Assembly (NCBI GenBank): GCA_021325255.1
Contig: JAJPHP010000026.1
Location: 1 to 64,000, forward strand
Length of the DNA: 64,000 bases
Direction: 5' to 3'
DNA from: Nitrososphaerota archaeon
GTDB taxonomy: Archaea; Thermoproteota; Nitrososphaeria; Nitrososphaerales; CADDZS01
The position numbers and the translations under genes were made by a program. Shown here one piece after another: positions 9,527 through 17,871 of this stretch. The stretch's first letter is position 1; each line of letters opens with the position of its first letter. The notes under the pieces were generated by a model that was given only the letters and a program-made list of their open reading frames with translations, was not told the DNA's origin and ran no database searches.

Positions 9527-11023
9527 CTAAATCGAAGCGCTCTGGCCGTAGTGTTGCACGTCCTCGCGGTATCCCCCGTGACCGCCGCCGTATTTTCTGT
9601 AATCTTCGATGAGTTCGATCGACTTTACCCACTTCACCATCTTGTACCCCATCTGGGTCTCAACACGAAGACGTAGCGGCGCCCCGTGCACTATGGGAAG
9701 CGGCATTTCATTCATCTCGAATGCGAGTATAGTCTGCGGATGGTTTGCGAGCTCCATGTCAATTATTTCGTAGTAATTCTTTGAAGGATCTCCGTGGCCG
9801 TACTCATCTTTCTCTCCCGTGCCAATCGAATTGAACACAAGATATCTTGCATTGGGAAGTGGCTTGCACCTTTTCAAGATCTCGCTCACGCGCACCCCTC
9901 CCCACTCTCCTATCGAGGTCCAGCCCTGGATGCACTGGTGCTCCGTGGTCTGCTGCTGTTTCGGCATCGCCTTCAAGTCCTCGAGGGAAAGCTCGAGTGG
10001 GTTCTGAACAAGGCCGTACACCTTCAGTTTGTAGTTTTCAAAATCATTTTTGAGGAGCTTGGAGTATTCTTCGTTCTCTGGAGGTCGTCCGTTGACTCTG
10101 AAGTAAGTAGTCCACGAAGACTTCGAGAAGGTCTGCTTTGACTTGGCTCTCTGGAGGATGAACTTTCTCACCGGCTCTACCAAGAACCCTAGCGCTTCCT
10201 GGAAAGCCGAGGGGTTGCGCAGAGAGCCTGCCGTCGCAATGTAGTTCACCGCTATCACTATGATGCAGTAAGCGGCAAAGAACGACGCGGCAGTTGCGAT
10301 TGGAATTGTTCCTCCGCCATAAATTATGTTCGCCATATTGTCAGGAAATCTGTCGTATAACACGAGTGCGATGTGGACGATTATGAAGAGCACTACAAGC
10401 ACCATGAGAATGAAGTGAAAGCTCCTTGCTCGCTGCCTTCCCCCGAAAACACGCGGGTATCTCGGAAATCTCGCCGCGAAGGCTGGCGACATAGCTGCCC
10501 CTGTCAGTATGAGAAGTGGACCGATGATGAAGACCACGCCTGCGTAGGCGAGCTGCTGGGCAGGATCGAAGGGATGTCCCGGAGGAGGCAGTTTCCCGCT
10601 CGCAAAGATAAGCATCGTATTGATCGCTTCGGGAAACACCGCCGTCGAAGTTGGTATCAGCGTCTGCCAGACGCCCGTCACAAAGAGCAGGGCGTAGTAT
10701 ACGATGCCATTCAAAACCCAGAAGATGATCGAGAAAAAGTGCCAATGCCTTCCGAGCCCCAGATTTGAGTGTCCGGGCAGAGCTACGAATGAGTTGAAAG
10801 ATTCTTCCTCGTCCGTCGAAGTGAACAATCTATCCCTCGGCATTTCCTTCTTCGTGAACTTGATCCACTGCTTCCCGTCAACCGAATTGTCGTTGATGTA
10901 CAGTTTAGGGTGAGCGCTGAGTATCTCTATTCCGCTGCGGATGATCAGAATTATGAAAATTACATTGATTAGGTGTGCGGCTCGCAGCCATACTGGGAAG
11001 TCGATCAAGTTCTTTTGTGGCAC
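9527..11023 (-). CDS. Sulfite-oxidase-family molybdopterin enzyme fused to a cytochrome b-like membrane domain
   Basis: Residues 1-265 form a membrane domain with about five helices and well-placed His residues (H17, H93, H95, H203, H217), like cytochrome b561/DUF4405-type quinol-linked subunits. Residues about 305-485 are a molybdopterin domain of the sulfite oxidase/YedY type: the Mo-ligating Cys is C364 in EHQCIQGW, followed by IGEWGGVRVSEIL and VHGAPLRLRVETQMGYKMVKWV. Two subunits that are usually separate (as in MsrP/MsrQ) are joined in one chain. Likely role: electron transfer between the quinone pool and a reducible or oxidisable small substrate (S-oxide, sulfite or similar). No Tat signal is seen because the Mo domain follows the last helix. 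Which side of the membrane it faces is unclear. Confidence 0.87.
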   Translation of the reverse strand: MPQKNLIDFPVWLRAAHLINVIFIILIIRSGIEILSAHPKLYINDNSVDGKQWIKFTKKEMPRDRLFTSTDEEESFNSFVALPGHSNLGLGRHWHFFSIIFWVLNGIVYYALLFVTGVWQTLIPTSTAVFPEAINTMLIFASGKLPPPGHPFDPAQQLAYAGVVFIIGPLLILTGAAMSPAFAARFPRYPRVFGGRQRARSFHFILMVLVVLFIIVHIALVLYDRFPDNMANIIYGGGTIPIATAASFFAAYCIIVIAVNYIATAGSLRNPSAFQEALGFLVEPVRKFILQRAKSKQTFSKSSWTTYFRVNGRPPENEEYSKLLKNDFENYKLKVYGLVQNPLELSLEDLKAMPKQQQTTEHQCIQGWTSIGEWGGVRVSEILKRCKPLPNARYLVFNSIGTGEKDEYGHGDPSKNYYEIIDMELANHPQTILAFEMNEMPLPIVHGAPLRLRVETQMGYKMVKWVKSIELIEDYRKYGGGHGGYREDVQHYGQSASI

Positions 11024-11423
11024 CTATAGAAGGAGGCTGTTACGTTGATTGAAAGCGCGGGATCTCTCTTTAGCATTCAAGCGCGAATCAAATCATCGAA
11101 CTTTCGGATTACGATCGCGAAAAGATGAAGCCAACTCTGAAAGATAAGGCAAGCCTCACAAGAATCTAGGTCTAGTTTCTTTATTGGATAAGGCATGCCG
11201 CATCACCGAGACTCCCGCCAAGTGAGCAGCTTACCGGAGCGCCTAATCAATCCATCGAGTGAGTCTTCGGCGCTTTCAAATCCTTGTTTCCAACGCTTCC
11301 ACCAAGTTCACAACCAACCGCTCTTGCAAAACAATCGGGCAAAAAAAAGAGGAAAATCAGAGAACTGAGTAGGGAAGTCACCGCTTAGAGGGCGCCAATT
11401 TTTCTTTCGTTACAGAGGAAAGG
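11024..11423. other. Intergenic region, no gene recognised
   Basis: Contains the upstream region of the minus-strand molybdopterin enzyme gene. No coding-like frame, RNA fold or repeat was found. Confidence 0.3.
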
Positions 11424-11993
11424 ATGACAACGCTTTATCGAAAAATTTGTTGTAATGACCGTCTATGGTGCAGGAGCCTGTACTCACTAGGCGGTAGTAT
11501 TTGCGAACCACCGTCGAGGAGGAAACAACAGTTTGGGATCATATCCAACCCCTCATCTGCTTCTCCCTCTTCGTCCTCTGACCAAATTGTCGGTCAATGC
11601 CTTCAGCGGCAGCTAGAGCTCACTCTTGATAGGTGAGAGGAAGGCGAAAGAATCAAGCAGGATTATCTCGGTACCCGCTTCATACTAAAGATGGGCCTAG
11701 CGTTCCTCATAATCTAGTGTGCAATAGGGGTAATCTACCACTTTGACCTGAACAGGTACGCGCCGTACGTCTTTGCAGCGAGCACGGAACCACGAGTATC
11801 GTGGCCTTGAATGAATTATTCAGCCCGGAGAAGTTCTGAAAAGATAGGTCATTGTCTGCTTCAGGGTTACAATTGTACAGTAGAGGCATTATTCTTCAGC
11901 GCCAATTTGGAATCAACAAACCCATCCCCCTGGGATGAACGAAACTCAAGTGCCTGTTGAAAATTGTACAGGTTAGTTATTAAAGACGAATAA
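11424..11993 (+). pseudogene. Possible decayed membrane-protein gene, family unknown
   Basis: One reading frame carries coding-like pieces interrupted by stops: SSSDQIVGQCLQRQLELTLDR, stop, EEGERIKQDYLGTRF then ILKMGLAFLII, stop, CAIGVIYHFDLNRYAPYVF. A second frame then reads TSIVALNELFSPEKF, stop, KDRSLSASGLQLYSRG. The composition (charged loop, then a hydrophobic helix) is unlike noncoding DNA, and the frames follow each other in order. I do not recognise the ancestor. A further open stretch in the same region (12003-12173, DALEQRMPDLSAGIQEFRHV) may be the last remnant. Confidence 0.3.
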
Positions 11994-12169
11994 GGATTAC
12001 TCTTGCACTATGGAAGTCTTGATGCCCTGGAACAGAGGATGCCTGATCTCTCTGCCGGCATACAGGAGTTCAGGCATGTCACCGACAATCATAATGAGGT
12101 CGAACTATACTGCCAATTATCAACTGAAGTGAACTTGGCCGCCAATTCTTTCTCCAGATTCGGTGAATT

Positions 12170-13432
12170 TTAGGAATTCGCCTCGTCACCTCGGAAGGAC
12201 AGACCGATCTTTTCTTTACGGGCTGACCTTGATGTGCTATTTGTAATCCACAGCGAACCGGCAGTCGTGACGATATTAGTTAGAATGATCACGTAAGTTA
12301 CCAAATTCAAGAATATGGCTCCAAGAGGCAGGCCATCGTTCACTGCGATAATGGCAAGAGTTGCGGGAGTCAGCCCTTGAGCGCATAGGAGAACGATTTT
12401 ACTTCGGTCTTTCGCGATTTCAGATTTCAGAGTAGATACGCTCGCTGCAAAAGTTCGAAAGACCAGTAAGAGACCAAGTAGAAGAAAACCAATTACAAAA
12501 TTCTCAATGATCTGCGAAAAATTGACTACGAATATCAGTCCGAGGAACACGAAGAACAGCGTCTCCAAGAGAAAGGATATCTCGCCTTGGAAAACACCGA
12601 GTTGTTTTTGAAGTGGGTCCATTTCCAGCGGCCGTGTCTTGAAAAGACTGTTCAGAATTTTGTAACTTCCCAAAAGGACTCCAAAGACGAGTATTGAGAG
12701 TATCCCGCTTCCGCCTAGTGTGGAGCTAATCGCATAAGTTGCGAAAACCAAACCCATCGTGAACACGTATGTGTATCTGTACTCTTTCAAGTGGTTGAGG
12801 ATAATTATCCAGACAAAGGACAGAACTGCTCCGCTAACTATTCCCACGGAAAACTTGGACGCAATTATGGTGAGAGCGCCTTCGACGCTCGCGGTTCCTG
12901 TCTGATAGCTTCCGATGAAAGCTGTGAACAATACCACAGAGAAAATCGAGTTCAACACTGACTCGACCGTGATGAAAGTGACGGTGTTCTCTCCCAGGTT
13001 CAGCCCACGGGAAAGAGGAATGACAACCGCCGCGGTAGTCTCTCCGCCAACCATGGAACCAAAGATAAGTGCCTGAATGAGTTCCCAATGGAAAAGGAAG
13101 CTCGTAACAAATCCTATCGCGAAGGTACTAGGGATTACGTAGAGGGTCACCTGTACGAGAATCCTTCCGCTACCACTAAGGACCGTTCTGATTTGCGTGT
13201 CCATTCCGCTGTAGAAGATTACCATTATGAGCGTAAGCGTGGCGATTATCCCGAGCACTGGTTCAAGCTGTTGACCGGGGAAAACTCCGAGAATGGGACC
13301 AAGTAATATTCCGACAAAGATTAGAAAAAGAAACGACGGGATTCCCGTGCGCTTGAAGAATAATTCTCCACCGAAACCGAGGATTATTATTCCCGATACG
13401 AGTCCAAACACGACATAGTCGGGTTGTGCCAT
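12170..13432 (-). CDS. Monovalent cation:proton antiporter (CPA family)
   Basis: About 12 hydrophobic helices over 420 residues, full length for a CPA-type Na+(K+)/H+ exchanger without a cytosolic TrkA domain. Typical segments are GIPSFLFLIFVGILLGPILG near the N-terminus, SGMDTQIRTV, and VGGETTAAVVIPLSRGLN in the ion-binding region. I chose the ATG at 13432 (MAQPDYVVFGLV), which has AAAGGA just ahead; an upstream TTG (13477) would add a 15-residue polar tail. With the CLC channel, MscS and H+-ATPase nearby, this part of the window is rich in ion homeostasis genes. Confidence 0.85.
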   Translation of the reverse strand: MAQPDYVVFGLVSGIIILGFGGELFFKRTGIPSFLFLIFVGILLGPILGVFPGQQLEPVLGIIATLTLIMVIFYSGMDTQIRTVLSGSGRILVQVTLYVIPSTFAIGFVTSFLFHWELIQALIFGSMVGGETTAAVVIPLSRGLNLGENTVTFITVESVLNSIFSVVLFTAFIGSYQTGTASVEGALTIIASKFSVGIVSGAVLSFVWIIILNHLKEYRYTYVFTMGLVFATYAISSTLGGSGILSILVFGVLLGSYKILNSLFKTRPLEMDPLQKQLGVFQGEISFLLETLFFVFLGLIFVVNFSQIIENFVIGFLLLGLLLVFRTFAASVSTLKSEIAKDRSKIVLLCAQGLTPATLAIIAVNDGLPLGAIFLNLVTYVIILTNIVTTAGSLWITNSTSRSARKEKIGLSFRGDEANS

Positions 13433-13706
13433 TTCCTTTGGCGCAAGGTGAGCGCTGGTTCGGTGGTAATTAAGCAATTCTCATTTACGGGTCTTCGTCC
13501 AGCGAGTAGCAATTAATTACGCCTCGTCTAGGCCGGACTTGAGGGAAAGGCTGACCATTTCAATCGTATTTGTCAAAACGGGATGAAGATGCGCAAGATA
13601 GAGTGTCGCTGAAGTAAGTACTTCCCGTGTTCTTTGAGCGCAACACTTCCCGTGACAGAATGAGACGTACCTGACGCGTCCGGGTAGCCCTTGTACTAAG
13701 AGATAA

Positions 13707-14036
13707 CTACGTTGTGGGCGATGCTACAAGCCTGAAAAGTTCTTCCTTTGTAGATTTCAAAACTATCCTGTCACCTATTGATTGAATCTGCTGTGGATCG
13801 AGTGGAAAGCGGCCGTCCACCAGGTGACTCTTCACGTTAAAGTCACGCTTGATGTCACCTTCTAGGTCAAGTTCCAGGGAAGTGACCTGCCAAGAAGTCG
13901 TATCTACCACAATTTCCTTGACTTTTCCTAGCTTCCACCCACCGGCCCCAATTACTTCCTTATCCAAGATGTCCTTTGAATTCAACAGCCAATACGCAGC
14001 CTCCGAAATTTGGTTAAGGGGAACACTGTCGCACAC
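13707..14036 (-). CDS. PRC-barrel domain protein
   Basis: 109 residues. The PRC-barrel core reads LLNSKDILDKEVIGAGGWKL, then GKVKEIVVDTTSWQVTSLEL and a DGRFPLDPQQIQSIGDRIVL strand pair, close to the RimM/PRC fold that Thaumarchaeota have in several copies. Such small proteins are thought to be adaptors, but the partner here is unknown. A TTG or ATG further in could replace the start; the first 15 residues are less conserved-looking. Confidence 0.75.
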   Translation of the reverse strand: MCDSVPLNQISEAAYWLLNSKDILDKEVIGAGGWKLGKVKEIVVDTTSWQVTSLELDLEGDIKRDFNVKSHLVDGRFPLDPQQIQSIGDRIVLKSTKEELFRLVASPTT

Positions 14037-14400
14037 TCCTAAAATTGTGAAGGAAAATTCCTCTAGGAATCTTTGGTCTTAGACTCCACAGTCTTCACCT
14101 GTAGCAACTTTGCGATATGAAGAATCGATCTCTCTTCAAGCAGATCTCTGTTTACAGGTTTTGAGCTCTTAAATTGTCCTAAAGGCTCGTTCTCGTCGCC
14201 CTTCTTCTAGGTGGGGTCCAATCCTCCTGTGGGCTGGCACCTAGTCAACTAGCCGACAATGGATTGTCCGAAGTGGAAGTCTATTGACATCTTCAAATGT
14301 TTGACCTGCTATACTTTCGATTATTGTGAGATGACCCAGTACGATACAACACAGAACATGGTCGGGAACAAATCCCACAAGAGTACGACAAGCAAGACGA
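14037..14400. other. Divergent intergenic region
   Basis: Lies between the minus-strand PRC-barrel gene and the plus-strand HTH regulator and should hold both promoters. No clear operator, RNA or coding frame is visible. Confidence 0.3.
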
Positions 14401-15027
14401 TTGCCTAATAAGCAAATTATTGCGGTGCAAGATAGACAGAAGCCAGACTTGCCATCCGCCATGTACCGTGCCGCGTACGTTGTAAGTGACGAGAAGATCG
14501 CAATGCTCCTCGTTGACCCCATGCGGAGGACTATTCTCAACCTTCTAGCAGATGGAGAATACACGCAGTCTCAGATGGCAGAGATCGTTGGACTGACGAA
14601 CGCTTCGGTCGGACACCATATTCGAATTCTTTCAGAAGCTAATTTGATCAAAGTCGTGAGGAGAGAAGAAGAGATCCACGGAATAATGCAGAACTTTTAC
14701 CGATCAGTTGCGCTTTGCATTGTCGTGGATATTGAGCGCATGTCGAAATCAGTCTCCAAATACTTTTTCCCGATAAACATTGAAAGATTGAGGGGAGCCG
14801 TCGCCGCCTTGACTAGCGAGAATGTAGTGGATACGAGAACTAAGATGAATACAAAGAGGTCGGAGGAGATCGCGGAGAACTTGGCCATTTCAATAGCGAG
14901 GCAGGCAAGGAGATTGGGAAATCAGAAAACTCGCCTCGATAGAGAATCGATTACAATCGAAATCTATCGGAGGGCCCTGAAGGAGACAATTCCATCGTTA
15001 GAGCGTGCGCTGGTCTCCGCAAAGTGA
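14401..15027 (+). CDS. ArsR-like winged-helix transcriptional regulator
   Basis: The HTH region is near residues 35-85: LLVDPMRRTILNLLADGEYT, then QSQMAEIVGLTNASVGHHIR and ILSEANLIKVVRREEEIHG, a winged helix of the ArsR/HTH_20 type. The C-terminal 110 residues are helical and rich in Arg/Lys/Glu, probably for dimerisation. The start at 14401 is TTG; an ATG at 14461 (MYRAAYVVSD) is a good alternative. Target genes are unknown. Confidence 0.75.
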   Translation: MPNKQIIAVQDRQKPDLPSAMYRAAYVVSDEKIAMLLVDPMRRTILNLLADGEYTQSQMAEIVGLTNASVGHHIRILSEANLIKVVRREEEIHGIMQNFYRSVALCIVVDIERMSKSVSKYFFPINIERLRGAVAALTSENVVDTRTKMNTKRSEEIAENLAISIARQARRLGNQKTRLDRESITIEIYRRALKETIPSLERALVSAK

Positions 15028-15061
15028 GTCGCTCGCGTAGGCGATGACGTTTCTCAACTTG

Positions 15062-15325
15062 TTATCTTGATTGACTAGGTATCGCCTGGTGGATGTTTTC
15101 GTCACCACTCGGCCATACAACGAAGGCTATCGCAGACAAACACGGGATGCCGGCTATAACTACGGCGTAAATGATAGAGGCCGTGAGAGCATCGGAGAAT
15201 ATTGGAGGGTCTACGAGATCTCCAAAGTAAAAAAGATCTAATCCTACTGCCGCAAGCACTACCAAGAATAATGCAAAAAGATTCTGGATCCAGCGCGGTA
15301 CGTTCCTGCCTGTGCCACTTTTCAT
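15062..15325 (-). CDS. Small membrane protein with two helices
   Basis: 87 residues with the ATG at 15325 (MKSGTGRNVPRW). Two hydrophobic helices, NLFALFLVVLAAVGLDLFYF and ASIIYAVVIAGIPCLSAIAF, are joined by a short acidic loop. No family recognised. It lies convergent to the ArsR-like regulator and downstream of the winged-helix gene on the same strand. Confidence 0.55.
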   Translation of the reverse strand: MKSGTGRNVPRWIQNLFALFLVVLAAVGLDLFYFGDLVDPPIFSDALTASIIYAVVIAGIPCLSAIAFVVWPSGDENIHQAIPSQSR

Positions 15326-15411
15326 GTTAAGTCTCTCCAACCTCCCAATTCTTATTGCAAGACTAATAGCAAATCAATTTTTTTCTAAATCCAAATTTTT
15401 TGCCTAGTTTG

Positions 15412-15816
15412 TCATTCTTGTACGGTTGGACCATCGTACAGATTCAATACTTCATTCATACTCTCGAACCTTTGAAGGAACACCAAGCCTTTTGGCGTAA
15501 TTCTATAGTGAGCGACTAATTCCTGATCGTCGGTAAAACGAGTAACGAGCCCATTCCGCATCAGGAAGGAAAGGTAGTCTTGGAGTTGGGCAAAGCTTAG
15601 GTTTGCCCTGTGCATGATGTGTGTCTTTTTCACGTCTCTCCTCGTTATCTTTAGAATCGCGGCGATTATTGAGATGCTGTATCTGTGTCGGCGGCGAGAG
15701 TGGTGAAGACTCCGAAGAATGTTTTGGTCAGGTTCATTGTGAGAGTTTTCCCGCTGTCCAACATCAGACACCGCATTTCTCCAGGAGGACACTCCCGAGA
15801 GAAAATTTCCTGTCAT
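15412..15816 (-). CDS. Winged-helix DNA-binding protein of a thaumarchaeal type
   Basis: The C-terminal 95 residues form a winged helix: HRYSISIIAAILKITRRDVK, then KTHIMHRANLSFAQLQDYLS and FLMRNGLVTRF, ending in YRITPKGLVFLQRFESMNEV. The pattern 'KT.IMyrANLSf.QLq.YL.fL..nGL' is a hallmark of short winged-helix proteins abundant in Thaumarchaeota. The N-terminal 40 residues are poorly structured. The ATG at 15816 is preferred over a TTG at 15888. It is probably a transcription regulator; the divergent upstream region has repeats that could be its operator. Confidence 0.8.
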   Translation of the reverse strand: MTGNFLSGVSSWRNAVSDVGQRENSHNEPDQNILRSLHHSRRRHRYSISIIAAILKITRRDVKKTHIMHRANLSFAQLQDYLSFLMRNGLVTRFTDDQELVAHYRITPKGLVFLQRFESMNEVLNLYDGPTVQE

Positions 15817-16434
15817 ATGAGTGACTCGCACCGCCGAGGGATTCTCTGTATCCAATGTCTGTTGCCTTGTTTCAGCATGAATGCACAATTCTCACTCGAC
15901 TTCTCTTTCTTGTTGCGCGTGATGCTCACGATCAGCCTCCCCGTTGCCATCCGATAACGCAGTTCTTTCGCGAAGATGAAGTGACATAACGTTATGATAA
16001 ATCTTACTAACCAATAACGCAGTCTCTATTCGTTAGTACAAGATCCATTTAGGTATCCCTGACGACTTGATTTCATTAATTCTCTTAGAGGGAATCAGTA
16101 TGCGTCGTCTGAGAAAAAATCGAAACTGCTAGAAATACGCTCCTAGTCAGGAGATAGGCTTTGGCGCCCCCTCTGCGCGTGGAGATAAGAATCTAGCCCC
16201 TCTTTTACAGGTGTGCCTTACAAGACTATTTCTGTTTGCAGTTTGTACTAGCCTAGGACACTAGAGTTTCGACCGAATTGGCAAAACTTACATCCGGGTT
16301 TATTCTGCGCCGATGATAAGGCTTATCTAAGCGTTATGATATGTCAAATCAATGCTAGTATATGTATCAGAGAAGCTAGCTCTGTAATTTGAAAATATAG
16401 CAAAGAAAAAGACAGATTGAAGGGTGAGCAATAA
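15817..16434. promoter_or_regulatory. Divergent upstream region with repeated ATAACGCAGT and a palindrome
   Basis: ATAACGCAGT occurs at about 15954-15963 and again at about 16014-16023, 60 bases apart. Between them is the 12-base palindrome CATAACGTTATG at 15984-15995. Further on, GCGTTATGATATGTC lies near 16332. The layout suggests binding sites for a regulator, possibly the adjacent winged-helix protein. For the plus-strand MscS gene, GGGTGAG lies about 8 bases ahead of the TTG start. Confidence 0.4.
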
Positions 16435-17871
16435 TTGGCTGTCGATTATCTTCCTACAATTTTGATAATCATTTTCGTAGTCGCTATTTCATTGGTACTC
16501 TTCTACGGGTCGAGAAGAATCGCTGCTCTGACGAAAGCTCACCATGTGATCCAGTATCTGATAGTAAGCATCATCAGAGGACCAGTGGTTGTAGCAATTC
16601 TGTCTTATGGATTTGTAGCGGCAGTAGAATCAGCCATTGACCTAAACGCCGACTATGTTCCTTCCTTCTTCCACCCAGAAAGCTTGCTCCTTATAGTCCA
16701 GCTCATCATTCTCGCGGTTTCGGTGCGGACTGCAGGCGTAGTCATCAAGCAGACTATGCCATCCCTTACAAAGGCCAGAGAAGCGGACAGAATTCTTGTC
16801 TACCTAGTCTATACACTGGGCCTCGTTACCCTCGCGTATATCGTACTAACCTCTCCAATAAGTCCTGGAGTTGCAGCGAATGTCTGGGCAGTAGTCAACT
16901 TCCTGACTGGCGTCTTCATGACGTATCTTGGTGTGTATGTAGTAAACGTCGTCTTCAAACATTACTCCCAAGCAATCGAAGGCAAAGAGTCGAGACTTCG
17001 GACAACCATTACCTTCGTAAGAAGACTGATCTTGTCATTGGTCGCACTGATAGGGGTGGCAGCTGCTACATTTACAAGCTTCCCAGCAGCGGGAGGCCTC
17101 ATCGCCTCCTTGTTCATAGCGGCGGGATTTGCATCCATCGTGATAGGATTAGCCGCCCAAGCAAGCTTGTCCAATCTCGTAGCGGGCATGGTGATTTCAA
17201 CCTCTCAGCCATTTAAGATAGGAGAGGCTGTCTTGTTTTCAAATGAGTGGTGCTGGGTCGAGGACATTAGACTCACATTTACTGTCCTGAAGACGTGGGA
17301 CAATAGAAGACTTATGGTGCCGAATCAGTTATTTCTTAACAATACTATTGTAAATTATGATGCTAATGACTCATCCAAACTCTGCATTGTGCTTGTTACA
17401 ATCACCTACGAGTCTGATATGGACAGAGCAATTGAGATACTCAAAGATGTTGCAAGACGCCATCCGGACTTTCTGCCCGTGGGAAATCTTCCTGTTGTCC
17501 ACGTAATGGATTTTACAGAATCCGGAATCAACCTCAGACTCCTCAGTCGGGCGAAGGATCAGCCAACAAATTTCCAAATGTCAAAGGATATACTCTACGA
17601 AGTCAAGAAGCTCTTCGATTCAAACGACATACGTTTGGCATTTCCAAGGCGCCAAGTTGTCATTGATAGTCTACCTAATACTGCCGAGGGCGAATCCGCG
17701 AAGTGGATACCGGCGTCCAATCGCCTTGGGCCAAGCAAACAAGTTCGGAATTTGGCCAGGAACTCTGCCTCGGTTGGGAGCGCGGCGTTAGAGGAAAACG
17801 AGATTCCGGCAAAAAATGTACCAAAAAGCATCGTTGCTCCTACTGATGTAGACTATAGTAAGACTTCTTGA
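16435..17871 (+). CDS. MscS-family mechanosensitive channel
   Basis: 478 residues. About four N-terminal helices precede the pore-lining segment GGLIASLFIAAGFASIVIGL then AAQASLSNLVAGMVISTSQP, the Gly/Ala-rich pore helix of MscS. The beta domain follows (KIGEAVLFSNEWCWVEDIRL, WDNRRLMVPNQLFLNNTIVN) and then the alpha/beta domain. The tail after residue 415 is polar. It releases solutes and ions on hypo-osmotic shock. Start TTG with an upstream GGTGAG. Its stop overlaps the start of the glycosyltransferase by 4 bases, so the two are translated together. Confidence 0.9.
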   Translation: MAVDYLPTILIIIFVVAISLVLFYGSRRIAALTKAHHVIQYLIVSIIRGPVVVAILSYGFVAAVESAIDLNADYVPSFFHPESLLLIVQLIILAVSVRTAGVVIKQTMPSLTKAREADRILVYLVYTLGLVTLAYIVLTSPISPGVAANVWAVVNFLTGVFMTYLGVYVVNVVFKHYSQAIEGKESRLRTTITFVRRLILSLVALIGVAAATFTSFPAAGGLIASLFIAAGFASIVIGLAAQASLSNLVAGMVISTSQPFKIGEAVLFSNEWCWVEDIRLTFTVLKTWDNRRLMVPNQLFLNNTIVNYDANDSSKLCIVLVTITYESDMDRAIEILKDVARRHPDFLPVGNLPVVHVMDFTESGINLRLLSRAKDQPTNFQMSKDILYEVKKLFDSNDIRLAFPRRQVVIDSLPNTAEGESAKWIPASNRLGPSKQVRNLARNSASVGSAALEENEIPAKNVPKSIVAPTDVDYSKTS

